Shown piece by piece: positions 9,422 through 18,225 of a DNA stretch of 64,000 bases. The translations under genes and the position numbers were made by a program. The DNA comes from PALSA-693 sp963702305 (GTDB lineage: Bacteria > Actinomycetota > Acidimicrobiia > Acidimicrobiales > Palsa-688), in the NCBI GenBank assembly GCA_963702305.1, contig CAVPBX010000011.1, positions 124,001 to 188,000 on the forward strand. Direction: 5' to 3'. The first letter of the stretch is position 1. Each line of letters starts with the position of its first letter. The notes under the pieces are model-generated. The model searched no databases and had not been told where the DNA came from. It saw only the letters and a list, made by a program, of their open reading frames with translations.

Positions 9422-10225
9422 TCAGCGGAGGTAGTTGTATCCCCCGTCGACCATCAGGGTGGTGCCGGTGACGTATCTCCCGTCCTCGCTGGCGAGGTAC
9501 ACGACGGCGCGGCCGATGTCGAGCTCGGAGTCCCCCATGCGCCCCAAAGGGATCTCCGACAGCACGCTCTTCTCCACCGCGCCCGATCCACCGTCGTCCG
9601 AGACGCTATCGGCGAACGTTTCGAAACCCGGAGTGATCGCCAATGGGCAGATGGCGACGACCCGAATACCGAATCTCCCCCACTCCAGGGCGCCGACCCG
9701 GGTGAGCGTGCGGATGGCCTCCTTGGTCATGGCATAGCCCCCCATCGCCGGTCGGGGGGTGATGCCCGACCCCGACGCCATGTTGACGACGCATCCAGAT
9801 GTGGCCCGCAGGTGGACGAAACAGGCCTGCATGAGCCGGAGGCAGGCCATCGGACCCGACTCCCACATGCGCTGCATGTCATCGTCGGTGAGTCGGCGAA
9901 GGGACGCGTAGCTCATGGTCTGGGCATTGTTGACCAGCAGGTCGATGCGGCCCCAACGCGCCACGGCCCGATCCACGGCGCCATCGACCTGGTCGCGATG
10001 CTCCACGTCGCACGCCTCCGCCGCGGCGTGGCCGCCCCGAGCCTCGATCTCGGCCACCACCGCCTGGCATTTTTCTGGCGTCCGGCCGAGGACCATCACC
10101 CGGGCACCCTCCGCCGCCACCGCCAGCGCCACGCCACGGCCCACGCCCTGACCGGCCCCGGTCACGATCGCCACCTGACCGTCGAGTCTTCCCCTGGCCC
10201 CGGAATCCGCCCCGGACGAGCTCAC
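9422..10225 (-). CDS. Short-chain dehydrogenase/reductase
   Basis: 267-residue classical SDR with a Rossmann nucleotide site TGAGQGVG, a NNAQ strand in place of NNAG, the catalytic Ser strand VVNMASGSG and the active-site Tyr-Lys pair in GGYAMTKEAI. The C-terminus has the usual YVTGTTLMVDGGYNYLR. It oxidises or reduces an alcohol/ketone with NAD(P). Its start codon overlaps the stop of the upstream LLM oxidoreductase by 4 bases (10222-10225), so the two are co-translated and may act on the same compound. Confidence 0.9.
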   Translation of the reverse strand: MSSSGADSGARGRLDGQVAIVTGAGQGVGRGVALAVAAEGARVMVLGRTPEKCQAVVAEIEARGGHAAAEACDVEHRDQVDGAVDRAVARWGRIDLLVNNAQTMSYASLRRLTDDDMQRMWESGPMACLRLMQACFVHLRATSGCVVNMASGSGITPRPAMGGYAMTKEAIRTLTRVGALEWGRFGIRVVAICPLAITPGFETFADSVSDDGGSGAVEKSVLSEIPLGRMGDSELDIGRAVVYLASEDGRYVTGTTLMVDGGYNYLR

Positions 10226-11103
10226 AGATCCGCCGTGGGCTGGATGACTTGCTGACCAAAGGTGAGCAACTCATCGGTCACGGCGCCGGCATCCTTGGCT
10301 CTGACGGCAATCACCAACCGGTCGATCCCGAGGGCGGCGAACTGCTCCGCCGCCGCGACCGTGCGGGCGCCCCCTCCGGTCATCTCGATCGCCGCCGGGT
10401 CGCGACCGAACTCCTCGGCCTGCCTTCGCACACTGGTAATGGTTTCGGACAAGGTCTGCTGAAGGTCCTGGCTGGCGTCCACCCAGGGAAAGTATCCGTC
10501 CCCGTACCGGGCCGCTCGCCGCAGGGCAGCCGGCGACGTACCGCCAATGTGGAGCGGGATGGTCCCGTGGACCGGGCTGGGGTCACAGCGGACATTCTGG
10601 TAACGCACATAGGTGCCGGCGTAGGTGGACACCTCTTCGCTCCACAGGATCCGCATGGCCTCGATCGACTCGTCCATGCGCCGACCCCGGTTCGAGAAGG
10701 GCATATCGACCGCGGCGTACTCCTCGGGAAGCTCCCCGACCCCGATGCCCAACAGCAGGCGACCCCCCGACAGGGCGTCAAGGGTGGCGGCGCTCTTGGC
10801 GAACACTACCGGCTGGTGCTCCGGGAGGATCACCACGTTGGTGCCGAGATTGATCCGCGTCGTATGGGAAGCGACGAAGGCCAACCAGATGAGCGGGTCC
10901 GGTACTCCTCCCCGCCGCCACAGCCGGTCCATCCGTCCGTCCGCCGAAGCCCGATACGGGGTCACGGAGTCGCCGACGGCCACGACGACATGCTCGGGGC
11001 ACCACAGCGACTCGAAACCGGCGTTCTCCGCGGCCTGGGCCATGGCGACCGCCCGATCCGGTTCCGGAAACGCCGTACTGGAAAAAGCGATGCCCCACTT
11101 CAT
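10222..11103 (-). CDS. LLM-class F420-dependent oxidoreductase (TIGR03619-like)
   Basis: 293-residue luciferase-like TIM-barrel oxidoreductase. Family marks are MKWGIAFSSTAFPEPDRAV, AENAGFESLWCPEHVVV, TTRINLGTNVVILPEHQPVV, LDALSGGRLLLGIGVGELPEEY and IPLHIGGTSPAALRRAARYGDGYFPW. The ATG at 11103 follows AGAGGAGGCCGCCG; longer in-frame readings upstream lack a site and the fold begins at MKWG. It is likely F420-dependent, though FMN cannot be excluded. It forms a two-gene operon with the SDR. Confidence 0.87.
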   Translation of the reverse strand: MKWGIAFSSTAFPEPDRAVAMAQAAENAGFESLWCPEHVVVAVGDSVTPYRASADGRMDRLWRRGGVPDPLIWLAFVASHTTRINLGTNVVILPEHQPVVFAKSAATLDALSGGRLLLGIGVGELPEEYAAVDMPFSNRGRRMDESIEAMRILWSEEVSTYAGTYVRYQNVRCDPSPVHGTIPLHIGGTSPAALRRAARYGDGYFPWVDASQDLQQTLSETITSVRRQAEEFGRDPAAIEMTGGGARTVAAAEQFAALGIDRLVIAVRAKDAGAVTDELLTFGQQVIQPTADL

Positions 11104-11150
11104 CGGCGGCCTCCTCTTTTTTCCGTAGACATGTCGCGACCGCGGATGGA

Positions 11151-12749
11151 TTATGTCCCGTCGGTGAGTTCCCGGTACAACTGCCGCAGTTCGGCCGCGG
11201 GGTCGACCTCGGCGTGCGGCTCCACGTCGAACACCATCACCGACCTGCGGTCGGGGCGGTAGGCGTGCCAATCCGGCAGTGCCGGGTGGTTGGGATCGCC
11301 TCCGTGGGCGAACCGGACGAACGCCTCGCTCATGAGCTCGCCGACCCTGGCGTTTTCCGGCCGGTCGCCCGCCATCGGCGTCAGCCCGTAGTTGTTGAGG
11401 GCGAAGACGATGTCACCGCCGTGGGTCGCCCCGAGCACCCCGCCGAGGGCAGGGGTCTCGTAGTCGAACCGGTACGAATACACGGGAGCCCCTCCACCTG
11501 CCACCTTGCGCTCCACCCAATCGATGCCGCCCGCCCACATGACCCGGTCGGTGACGAACTGGCAGGCGATCTCAGTGCAGGAGAACGCGGGGTACACCCG
11601 GTGGTAGGCGGCGACCATTCGTTCGGCCAGTTCACCGAACGTGCCCTTGGCCATCTGGGCCAACCCTGCTCCGTCGAGCGTCCCGAACCACGGCATGTTG
11701 AGCATCATCATCTTCATGTCGTCTTTGGTGGACCCGACCATGAAGGCGACGTCGCGGCCGTGGGGGGAGGCGACCGGGTCCAGCGGGTGATGCGTCATGG
11801 TGGTGCCATCCACCAGCGGCTGCAACGGCATGAACGCCTCGGGACTGGCCCCAGATGCGAGCCCGGCGTCGATGGGCATGGCCAGGTGCTCCGCCTCCTT
11901 CATCAGATAGTCGACTGGCATTTCGCGAAGTCGTTCGACCTCGCCACCTGCGATCCCGACGCGCTCCAGGAATTGATCGGTAATGGCCGCGGCCGACTCC
12001 CGGGAACGGGCCCGGACGTAGGGCCCGCTGAGCAGGGCCCCGCGGTGGAACAAGCCCTTGGCCGACGGAAAGCCGGTGAGCGCCGACGTCTTGGACGCCC
12101 CGCCAGACCCTCCGAACACCAGCACCTTGTCGGCATCCCCGCCGAAGGAGGCGATGTTGTCGCGGATCCACTCCAGGGCGGCGACGATGTCGAGCATCCC
12201 GGCGTTGCCCGATCCCCGGTAATCCTCGCCGGCGACGTCTTCGAGGTGGAGGAAACCGAGGATGCCGAGCCGATGGTTGATCGTCACGACGACGGCATCG
12301 CCCCGAGCGGCCAGGGGCGTGCCGTCGTATAGCGGCCATGACCCGGACCCGCTGGTGAAGGCGCCGCCGTGCACCCACACCATGACCGCTCGAGAAGTGG
12401 AGGTGTCGAGCGCTTTCGTCCACACGTTGAGGACCAGGCAGTCCTCGCCCTGGGCCGGCTCTTCGCCGGCCAAGCCGCCGATGAACGCCCGGAATTCGGC
12501 CATGCGGGCGGCGCTCGCGGCGTCTGCCGGCTGGCTCCCACCTGCTTCCGCCGGGCTCAACTGGGGCGCGGTCGGTCCGTAGGAGGTGGCATCCCTCACG
12601 CCCGTCCAGGGGGTGACCGGCTGCGGCGGCTTGAACCGGTTCGCACCCCCGGTCGGCGCGCCGTACGGGATGCCCTTGAACACGTGCACTCCGCCGATGG
12701 TGGTCCCGCGAATCTTCCCCGCGGTGGTGGCAACGATGGGCTCGGGCAT
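11151..12749 (-). CDS. Type-B carboxylesterase
   Basis: 532-residue alpha/beta-hydrolase of the carboxylesterase/cholinesterase family. It opens with the typical TTAGKIRGTTIGGVHVFKGI segment and the EDCLVLNVW motif. The oxyanion hole is VWVHGGAF (about 125-131) and the nucleophile is Ser215 in FGGSGGA; the family usually has FGESAGG, so the residue before Ser is Gly rather than Glu. The histidine is probably in LGATHGGDIVF. There is no signal peptide, so it is cytosolic. The gene is divergent from the thiolase operon, with 229 bases between starts. Confidence 0.9.
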   Translation of the reverse strand: MPEPIVATTAGKIRGTTIGGVHVFKGIPYGAPTGGANRFKPPQPVTPWTGVRDATSYGPTAPQLSPAEAGGSQPADAASAARMAEFRAFIGGLAGEEPAQGEDCLVLNVWTKALDTSTSRAVMVWVHGGAFTSGSGSWPLYDGTPLAARGDAVVVTINHRLGILGFLHLEDVAGEDYRGSGNAGMLDIVAALEWIRDNIASFGGDADKVLVFGGSGGASKTSALTGFPSAKGLFHRGALLSGPYVRARSRESAAAITDQFLERVGIAGGEVERLREMPVDYLMKEAEHLAMPIDAGLASGASPEAFMPLQPLVDGTTMTHHPLDPVASPHGRDVAFMVGSTKDDMKMMMLNMPWFGTLDGAGLAQMAKGTFGELAERMVAAYHRVYPAFSCTEIACQFVTDRVMWAGGIDWVERKVAGGGAPVYSYRFDYETPALGGVLGATHGGDIVFALNNYGLTPMAGDRPENARVGELMSEAFVRFAHGGDPNHPALPDWHAYRPDRRSVMVFDVEPHAEVDPAAELRQLYRELTDGT

Positions 12750-12907
12750 CGGGTCCCCCTGTGTGATGTCGCAGCGGTGTCACCGCGGCGGGAGTCGAAG
12801 CTACGTTGCCCTTCCCCGCCTGTCAACGCTGTTGGCCAACCGACTGGGCGGGCCAGGATCCGAGGGCCGGTTTGCTCAGAGGACCTGCCGGGCGGGCCTC
12901 TGATAAC

Positions 12908-12923
12908 TTGACTCTGTCGTCAA
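12908..12923. promoter_or_regulatory. Palindrome TTGAC-N6-GTCAA, candidate operator of the thiolase operon
   Basis: TTGAC tctgtc GTCAA is a perfect 5-bp inverted repeat in the 229-base region between the divergent carboxylesterase and the thiolase/acyl-CoA dehydrogenase operon, 55 bases before the chosen start of the operon. Short palindromes of this sort are usual TetR-family operators, and the last gene of the operon (17493) encodes a TetR protein. The left arm could also serve as a -35 element, but I see no matching -10. Confidence 0.4.
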
Positions 12924-12978
12924 ATGACCGATGGCCGGCCGGCCGCTTGGTCACCCGCGAGGGCGTCTTGGAGCCGAG

Positions 12979-14163
12979 ATGATAGAGAGCATCGGAACGT
13001 ATCTCCCGGTTTGGGGCACCGCCGGGGTCCGAGTGGCGGGTGACGACGAGGACGTGATCACGCTGGCGGTGGCCGCCGGCAACCTCGCCCTGGCGGCCGG
13101 GCCGGAAGATGCCGCGGTTTCTCGGGTGGTCCTGGTCAGCCGCGAGCTGCCGCTGCTCGAGGGCGGCAATGGCGCGGCGCTTCTGGCCGGCCTCGGCCTG
13201 TCTGCCGCCACCGAAGTGCACGAGGAACTCGGCGGCGCGCCGGCGGTGTTCGATGTCGTGGTCGCGAGCCCGCCGGGAACCCTGGTGATCGGATCGGACC
13301 TCGGCGGCGGCGCCGGATCGGCGGCGGTCCTGATCGGGACCAGCGGGGCCGACATCCGCCTCCTCGGTCGGGTCAACCGGAGCCTGCCCGTCGTCGCTCG
13401 TGACGCTCAGGGCTCCGTCCACGATTACCGCGACCCTCGGCTGCTGCGAGAGCGCGGCTTTTCCGAATCGCTGGCGCGGCTGGACCTGGGCGGCCCCGTC
13501 GACGTCGTCGCCGGGCTGGCGGCCAAGGACGCCGCCACCCTCGTCGGCCGCGCCGTACCCGCCCTGCCCACCAGAGGGGCCAGCGCGGCCCTGTTCGCCC
13601 TGGCCGCGCTGGCCGATGGCGCCGGGCAGACGGCCGTCGCCGTTGAGCAGGCCACCGTGACCGCGGCCGAGCTGTCCGGGTCGGGGGTCGCCGTCAACCG
13701 GGAGGAGCCGCCGCCAACCGAACCGCTCCGGCTCCGGCCGGGCACAGAAGCGGACATTTCGATATCGCTGGCAGCCTACGAGCGGGCCTTCGACGCCAAG
13801 CTGCGGTTCGAGGCCGCACGCTGCGACGAGTGCGGCACGCTTTCCTACCCCCGGCGCTACCGGTGCATCAACTGCGGATCGGAGAAGCCGCCCTCGCCCG
13901 CGCCCCTCCCCCGCGAGGCGGAGGTCTACTCCGTCGCCACCATCCACCTCCCCGTCCCGGGCCTGGCGACTCCGTACAGCGTGGTCCTCGTCGATCTCGG
14001 TGACACCGGCGTCCGCCTGCTCGGCCGTCTCACCGGCGCCGCGCCAGGGAGCGTCGCCATCGGGGATCGGGGTCGGATGGTGTTCCGGCGAGTCGCGGTC
14101 CGCACCGGTGTTCCCGACTACGGCTATGCGTTTCTTCCCCGAAGCAAGGAGGTGGCGGCATGA
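12979..14163 (+). CDS. HMG-CoA-synthase-like domain fused to DUF35 (zinc ribbon + OB fold)
   Basis: 394 residues. The first ~270 (MIESIGTYLPVWGT, LVIGSDLGGGAGSAAVLIGT, ASAALFALAALADGAGQ) look like one thiolase-superfamily half as in HMG-CoA synthase, but contain no cysteine, so the catalytic thiol is absent. The last ~115 residues are DUF35: a four-Cys ribbon (RCDECGTLSYPRRYRCINCG) and an OB fold (EVYSVATIHLPVPGLATPY, DRGRMVFRRVAVRTG). DUF35 proteins bind CoA esters and partner thiolases. The stop overlaps the thiolase start (ATGA), so 1:1 translation is expected. ATG 12979 has GGAG upstream; ATG 12931 lacks a site. This is probably a non-catalytic partner of the thiolase. Confidence 0.8.
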   Translation: MIESIGTYLPVWGTAGVRVAGDDEDVITLAVAAGNLALAAGPEDAAVSRVVLVSRELPLLEGGNGAALLAGLGLSAATEVHEELGGAPAVFDVVVASPPGTLVIGSDLGGGAGSAAVLIGTSGADIRLLGRVNRSLPVVARDAQGSVHDYRDPRLLRERGFSESLARLDLGGPVDVVAGLAAKDAATLVGRAVPALPTRGASAALFALAALADGAGQTAVAVEQATVTAAELSGSGVAVNREEPPPTEPLRLRPGTEADISISLAAYERAFDAKLRFEAARCDECGTLSYPRRYRCINCGSEKPPSPAPLPREAEVYSVATIHLPVPGLATPYSVVLVDLGDTGVRLLGRLTGAAPGSVAIGDRGRMVFRRVAVRTGVPDYGYAFLPRSKEVAA

Positions 14164-15320
14164 GAAGGGTCGCCATGGTGGGGGCCGGGATGACCCAGTT
14201 CGGCGAGCTGTTCGACCTGGGGATCAAGGACATGCTGCCGATGGCCGTCACCGAGGCGGTCGACAGCGTGGCCAAGGGGTTTGACCGGGCCGACATCGAG
14301 GCGGCCTGGTTCGGCGAGTTGGTCCCGACGGACGGCTTCGCGTCCGGGCTCTTGGCCGACTCGTGTGGTCTGCCCAACATCCCCGTCACCCGGTTGGAAA
14401 ATGCCTGCGCCACCGGCAATGACGCCATCCGTCACGGCGTGCTCGGCATCGCCAGCGGCTTCTACGACGTGGTGCTCGTCGTCGGTGCGGACAAGGTACG
14501 AGAGACGGCGTCGCAGACGACGTTCTGGGACTGGATGTCGATGACCCGGGACATGGCCTGGGACTTCCCCCTCGGGCTGGTGGCGCCCGCCAACTTCGCC
14601 CTGCACGTCAGCCGTTATCTCCACGAGTCCGGCGCGACGCGCGAACACATGGCCATGGTGGCGGTGAAGAACCATCACCACGGCGTCACCAACCCCAAGG
14701 CCCAGATGCGCTTCGAGATCACCGTCGAGCAGGTACTCAACGCCCCGATGGTCGTGGAGCCGTTCGGACTCTACGACTGCACACCGCAGAGCGACGGAGC
14801 GGCGGCAGCCATCCTGGTTTCGGAAGACGTGGTCGACCGCTACACCGACCACCCCGTCTGGGTACGCGGCGTGGGCCTCGGACTCGATCGGGTGATGCAC
14901 CAGCACAAGGCCGATCTGACCACGTTCCCGCCGACCCTGAAGGCGGCCAAGGCGGCGTACACGATGGCCGGCGTCGGCCCGGGGGACATCGACGTCGCCG
15001 AGGTCCACGACTGCTTTACCGGCGTGGAACTGATCAACTACGAGGACCTCGGTTTCTGCGAGCGCTTCGGGGCCTACAAGCTGATCGAGGGGCGCGAGAC
15101 GTACGTCGGCGGGCGGATTCCGGTCAACCCGAGTGGGGGGCTCAAGGCCAAGGGGCATCCGCCGGGGGCGACCGGCATCGCGCAGTGTGTGGAACTGTTC
15201 GAGCAGCTCCTCGGGACGTCCACCAATCAGGTTGACAGCCCGCGATGGGCCCTGGCCCACAACGTCGGCGGACCGACGGCGGTTGCCGCGGTGACCATCC
15301 TGAGCACCGACAAGGCGTAG
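14160..15320 (+). CDS. SCP-x-type thiolase (acetyl-CoA acetyltransferase family)
   Basis: 386-residue thiolase-fold enzyme that would cleave a beta-ketoacyl-CoA, or act as a retro-aldolase in Ltp2-like pathways. The nucleophile region is ENACATG with Cys83. Later catalytic segments are VAEVHDCFTGVE and NPSGGLKAKGHPPGATG (the usual GHPIGATG His), and the end is AHNVGGPTAVAAVTIL. Catalytic Cys and both His-bearing loops are present, so thiolysis is plausible, unlike true Ltp2 aldolases. It is coupled to the DUF35 fusion upstream and followed 11 bases later by the acyl-CoA dehydrogenase pair. Confidence 0.88.
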   Translation: MRRVAMVGAGMTQFGELFDLGIKDMLPMAVTEAVDSVAKGFDRADIEAAWFGELVPTDGFASGLLADSCGLPNIPVTRLENACATGNDAIRHGVLGIASGFYDVVLVVGADKVRETASQTTFWDWMSMTRDMAWDFPLGLVAPANFALHVSRYLHESGATREHMAMVAVKNHHHGVTNPKAQMRFEITVEQVLNAPMVVEPFGLYDCTPQSDGAAAAILVSEDVVDRYTDHPVWVRGVGLGLDRVMHQHKADLTTFPPTLKAAKAAYTMAGVGPGDIDVAEVHDCFTGVELINYEDLGFCERFGAYKLIEGRETYVGGRIPVNPSGGLKAKGHPPGATGIAQCVELFEQLLGTSTNQVDSPRWALAHNVGGPTAVAAVTILSTDKA

Positions 15321-15331
15321 CGGGCGGCGCG

Positions 15332-16495
15332 GTGACTGTTGCCGGCCTTCCCGCGACGGTCGAGATTCCTGACCTCTCGGTGGCGGAGTACGGCCGGCGT
15401 CTCTCGGACTTCCTCACGGCCGATCCGCGGGTCGGGCCGTACGTCTCCTACCGGCCGCCGGATTTCGAAGCGGCCGCGAGACACCTCCAGCGGCTGCAGG
15501 CCTTGCTCTTCGACGAAGGCTGGTCCCGCTTGGGCTGGCCCGAGGCCGTCGGGGGGCTCGGTGGTGATCCCCGCTTCCGGGCCGCCATGTTCGAAACTCT
15601 CTGGGACCACGACATCCCCATCCCCGAGAGCTTCACCACCCTGGAGATCCTGGTCCCGGTGATGATCGCCTACGCCCCGCCTTTGGCGGAACGGTACTTT
15701 CCGCCGCTCCTGCGCGGCGAGGAGGCATGGGCGCAGGCCTTCTCCGAGCCCGATGCCGGCAGCGACCTGGCGTCACTGCGCACCCGCATGGAACCCGACG
15801 GCGACGGATGGCGCATCACGGGTCAGAAGGTGTGGTCGACGAACGGTCATTTGGCCCAGCGTTCGGTGCTACTGGCCCGCTCCGGCGAGGCCGGGCACCG
15901 GGGCCTGACGATGGTGCTCCTCGACCTCGATCAGCCGGGCGTCGAGTCCCGTCCGATCCGCACCCAGTCGGGAGAGAACCATTTCTCGGAGATCTTCCTG
16001 GATGGCGCCTTCCTCCCGGGCGATCGCATCCTCGGCCAGCTCGGGCAGGGGTGGGCCGTCGCCATGTACATGCTGCAATGGGAGCGCGGCGCCTGGGGGT
16101 GGCTGCAGCAGGGCCGCTTCCATAATCGCTTGGGCCACGCCCTACAGCAGGCCCCGGCGCCCGCCGACCCCGCGACGGTGCGATCGCTCGGCGCGGCCTA
16201 CCTCGCCACCGCAGCCTTGCGGGTTCGCACCCGGACGACGGTGGAGCGCCTGGCCCGGGAGGAGAAGCTCGGCCCGGAGGTGTCGATCGACAAGCTGCTG
16301 TTGGTCGACGCCGAAACCGCCGTCTGGGACTGCATCCGGCAGCTGTATGGTCCCCGATTCGATCTGGACGAGGATCTCCATTGGCTCCGGGAGGAATTCC
16401 TCTTCAGCCGGGCGGCCCCGATCTACGGCGGCTCGCAGGAAATACAGCGATCGTTGGTCGCCCAACGCGTGCTCGGCATGCCGAGAGAACCGTGA
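15332..16495 (+). CDS. Acyl-CoA dehydrogenase, first subunit of a pair
   Basis: 387-residue flavoprotein: N-terminal helical domain, then the middle beta domain with the flavin-binding AQAFSEPDAGSDLASLRTR and GWRITGQKVWSTNGHLA, then a helical C-domain ending APIYGGSQEIQRSLVAQRVLG. The GTG start at 15332 is 11 bases after the thiolase stop; the preceding in-frame sequence is out-of-frame thiolase. Its stop overlaps the start of the next acyl-CoA dehydrogenase gene by one base. The tandem of a complete and a more divergent subunit matches heterotetrameric enzymes of sterol side-chain degradation (FadE28/FadE29 type). Confidence 0.87.
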   Translation: MTVAGLPATVEIPDLSVAEYGRRLSDFLTADPRVGPYVSYRPPDFEAAARHLQRLQALLFDEGWSRLGWPEAVGGLGGDPRFRAAMFETLWDHDIPIPESFTTLEILVPVMIAYAPPLAERYFPPLLRGEEAWAQAFSEPDAGSDLASLRTRMEPDGDGWRITGQKVWSTNGHLAQRSVLLARSGEAGHRGLTMVLLDLDQPGVESRPIRTQSGENHFSEIFLDGAFLPGDRILGQLGQGWAVAMYMLQWERGAWGWLQQGRFHNRLGHALQQAPAPADPATVRSLGAAYLATAALRVRTRTTVERLAREEKLGPEVSIDKLLLVDAETAVWDCIRQLYGPRFDLDEDLHWLREEFLFSRAAPIYGGSQEIQRSLVAQRVLGMPREP

Positions 16496-17493
16496 TGGAT
16501 GCCGCCACCGTCGACCTCCTGCGTCTCAGCCTGACCAAGCTGCTCGGCGACGAAGGAGTATCCAGCGCGTCGACCCTCGCCGAGCGGCTGGCCGCCCTCG
16601 GTTGGGACGAGGTGCTCGCCGACGACGCCCCTACTGCCCTCCGGCTGCTGTTCGACGTACGGGGCAGCACCCTCGCCTCGGCCGACGCCCTCGGACCGGT
16701 CCTGGCCCAAGTCGTCGCCGACTCCGCCGGGCGGACCGATCTGGCCGACGCCACCGTGGTGATCCCGTCCTCATTGCATCCTCACCGATACACGTCCTCA
16801 CTCGCCGACGGACGGGTGCGGGTGGAGGGCGTCGTCCTGAGCGAGTTGGCGGACGACGCCAGAGTGCTGACACCGGTCGTGGTGCCGGACGGAACCATCC
16901 GCCTGGCGACACTGAGCCGCCAGGCCGACTGGACGATGGCGGCCACGCGGACCATGGACGAGTTGCTCTGGTCCCGGCTGAGTGGGGCGTCCGAGGAGTC
17001 CCAGGTGACATGGATCGACGCGTCCACGGCCCTGGCGGCGTGGGACGCGGTCACCACCACCGCCCGCTGGGCCCTCGCCGCTGAACTGGTGGCCATCGGC
17101 AGGGCCGTGATCGGGCAGGCGGTCGAATACACCGGGGAACGCCGCCAGTACGGCAGAGCCATCGGCACGTTCCAGGCTCTCCAGCATCGGTTGGCCGCGG
17201 CCTACGCCTCGATCGTCGGCGCGGGCGAGGTGACGACGCAGGCGTCCGCCTCGGGGCAGGCATGGGATGCCCTGGTGGCGAAGGCGGCCGCCGGAAAGGC
17301 GGCGGAGAACGCGTGCACGCAGGCGCAGCAGTGCTACGGGGCGATCGGATTCACGTGGGAGCATTCCTTCCACCGTCATCTCCGCCGCGTGTACACACTC
17401 GACCGCCTGTTCGGCGACTGGCGCACCTTGGAGGCGGAGATCGGCGCCGCGCTGGCCGCCACCCGGGTCGCACCGAAGGTCGGGGCGATCTGA
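16495..17493 (+). CDS. Acyl-CoA dehydrogenase, second (divergent) subunit
   Basis: 332 residues, shorter than the usual 380-400. The N-terminal and middle domains are eroded; the middle domain lacks the standard flavin motif seen in the first subunit. The C-terminal four-helix domain is well preserved (ARWALAAELVAIGRAVIGQA, ERRQYGRAIGTFQALQHRLA, QCYGAIGFTWEHSFHRHLRR). This is the pattern of the partner subunit in alpha2beta2 acyl-CoA dehydrogenases, where FAD sits at the subunit interface. Its TGATG junctions with both neighbours indicate strict co-translation. Confidence 0.83.
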   Translation: MDAATVDLLRLSLTKLLGDEGVSSASTLAERLAALGWDEVLADDAPTALRLLFDVRGSTLASADALGPVLAQVVADSAGRTDLADATVVIPSSLHPHRYTSSLADGRVRVEGVVLSELADDARVLTPVVVPDGTIRLATLSRQADWTMAATRTMDELLWSRLSGASEESQVTWIDASTALAAWDAVTTTARWALAAELVAIGRAVIGQAVEYTGERRQYGRAIGTFQALQHRLAAAYASIVGAGEVTTQASASGQAWDALVAKAAAGKAAENACTQAQQCYGAIGFTWEHSFHRHLRRVYTLDRLFGDWRTLEAEIGAALAATRVAPKVGAI

Positions 17494-18188
17494 TGGCCAG
17501 CCGTCTGCAGCACAGCGGGAACGCCCGGAGTTTTCCGGTTAGCCCCACTCTGCGCCAACCAGCCGACGTCCTCGGTCCGAGAGCGACACGGACCGTCGGC
17601 CAGATACTCGAGGCCACGAAGGCCATCTTCCTGTCCCACGGGTACGCCGGCACGACCGTCGACGAGATCGCCCGGCTCGCTGGGGTATCCCGGGCGTCGT
17701 TCTACACCTACTTTCCGTCGAAACGAGACATCCTTCTGGCCTTGGGCGCCGACGCGGCCCACGGTGGAATGCTCATCGTCGACTACCTCGGTGACCTACG
17801 GCAACCGGTCGACGATCACCAACTCGAGGAATACGTCCGCAGATGTTTCGCCGTGCTCGACGAGCAGGCCAGCTTCGCGTTCGCGTGGACCCAGGCCGCG
17901 CATCAAGACGAGGAGATCCGGGTGGCGGGGATGAAACGCCACCTGCGGATCTGCGGCGATTTGGGGCAAGCTCTGGGGGAACTGCGAGGTCGTCCGTTTG
18001 CGGACCACACGGCCCAGGGCCTGACACTGATGAGCCAACTGGAGCGGGCCTGGTCGTACTGCCAGCTCTATTCCGATCCGGCGTTGGAGGTCGCCGTTCG
18101 CGCCGAGATCGCCGCCAACATCGGCGCCATCCTGCGTGACCCGCCGGCCCGCGCTGCTGGCCGCAGTGTTCGCCGAAAGGTCAGCTGA
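17493..18188 (+). CDS. TetR family regulator closing the thiolase operon
   Basis: 231 residues. A ~35-residue basic tail precedes a typical helix-turn-helix (ILEATKAIFLSHGYAGTTVDEIARLAGVSRASFYTYFPSKRDILL, residues ~43-85). The C-terminal half should bind a ligand, perhaps an acyl-CoA pathway intermediate. Its ATG overlaps the stop of the dehydrogenase subunit by one base, so it is made with the enzymes and probably autoregulates the operon, possibly through the TTGAC/GTCAA palindrome near 12915. Confidence 0.85.
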   Translation: MASRLQHSGNARSFPVSPTLRQPADVLGPRATRTVGQILEATKAIFLSHGYAGTTVDEIARLAGVSRASFYTYFPSKRDILLALGADAAHGGMLIVDYLGDLRQPVDDHQLEEYVRRCFAVLDEQASFAFAWTQAAHQDEEIRVAGMKRHLRICGDLGQALGELRGRPFADHTAQGLTLMSQLERAWSYCQLYSDPALEVAVRAEIAANIGAILRDPPARAAGRSVRRKVS

Positions 18189-18225
18189 GACCTGACCCTC
18201 ATCCGTGAGCAAGAGAGGAAACCCC

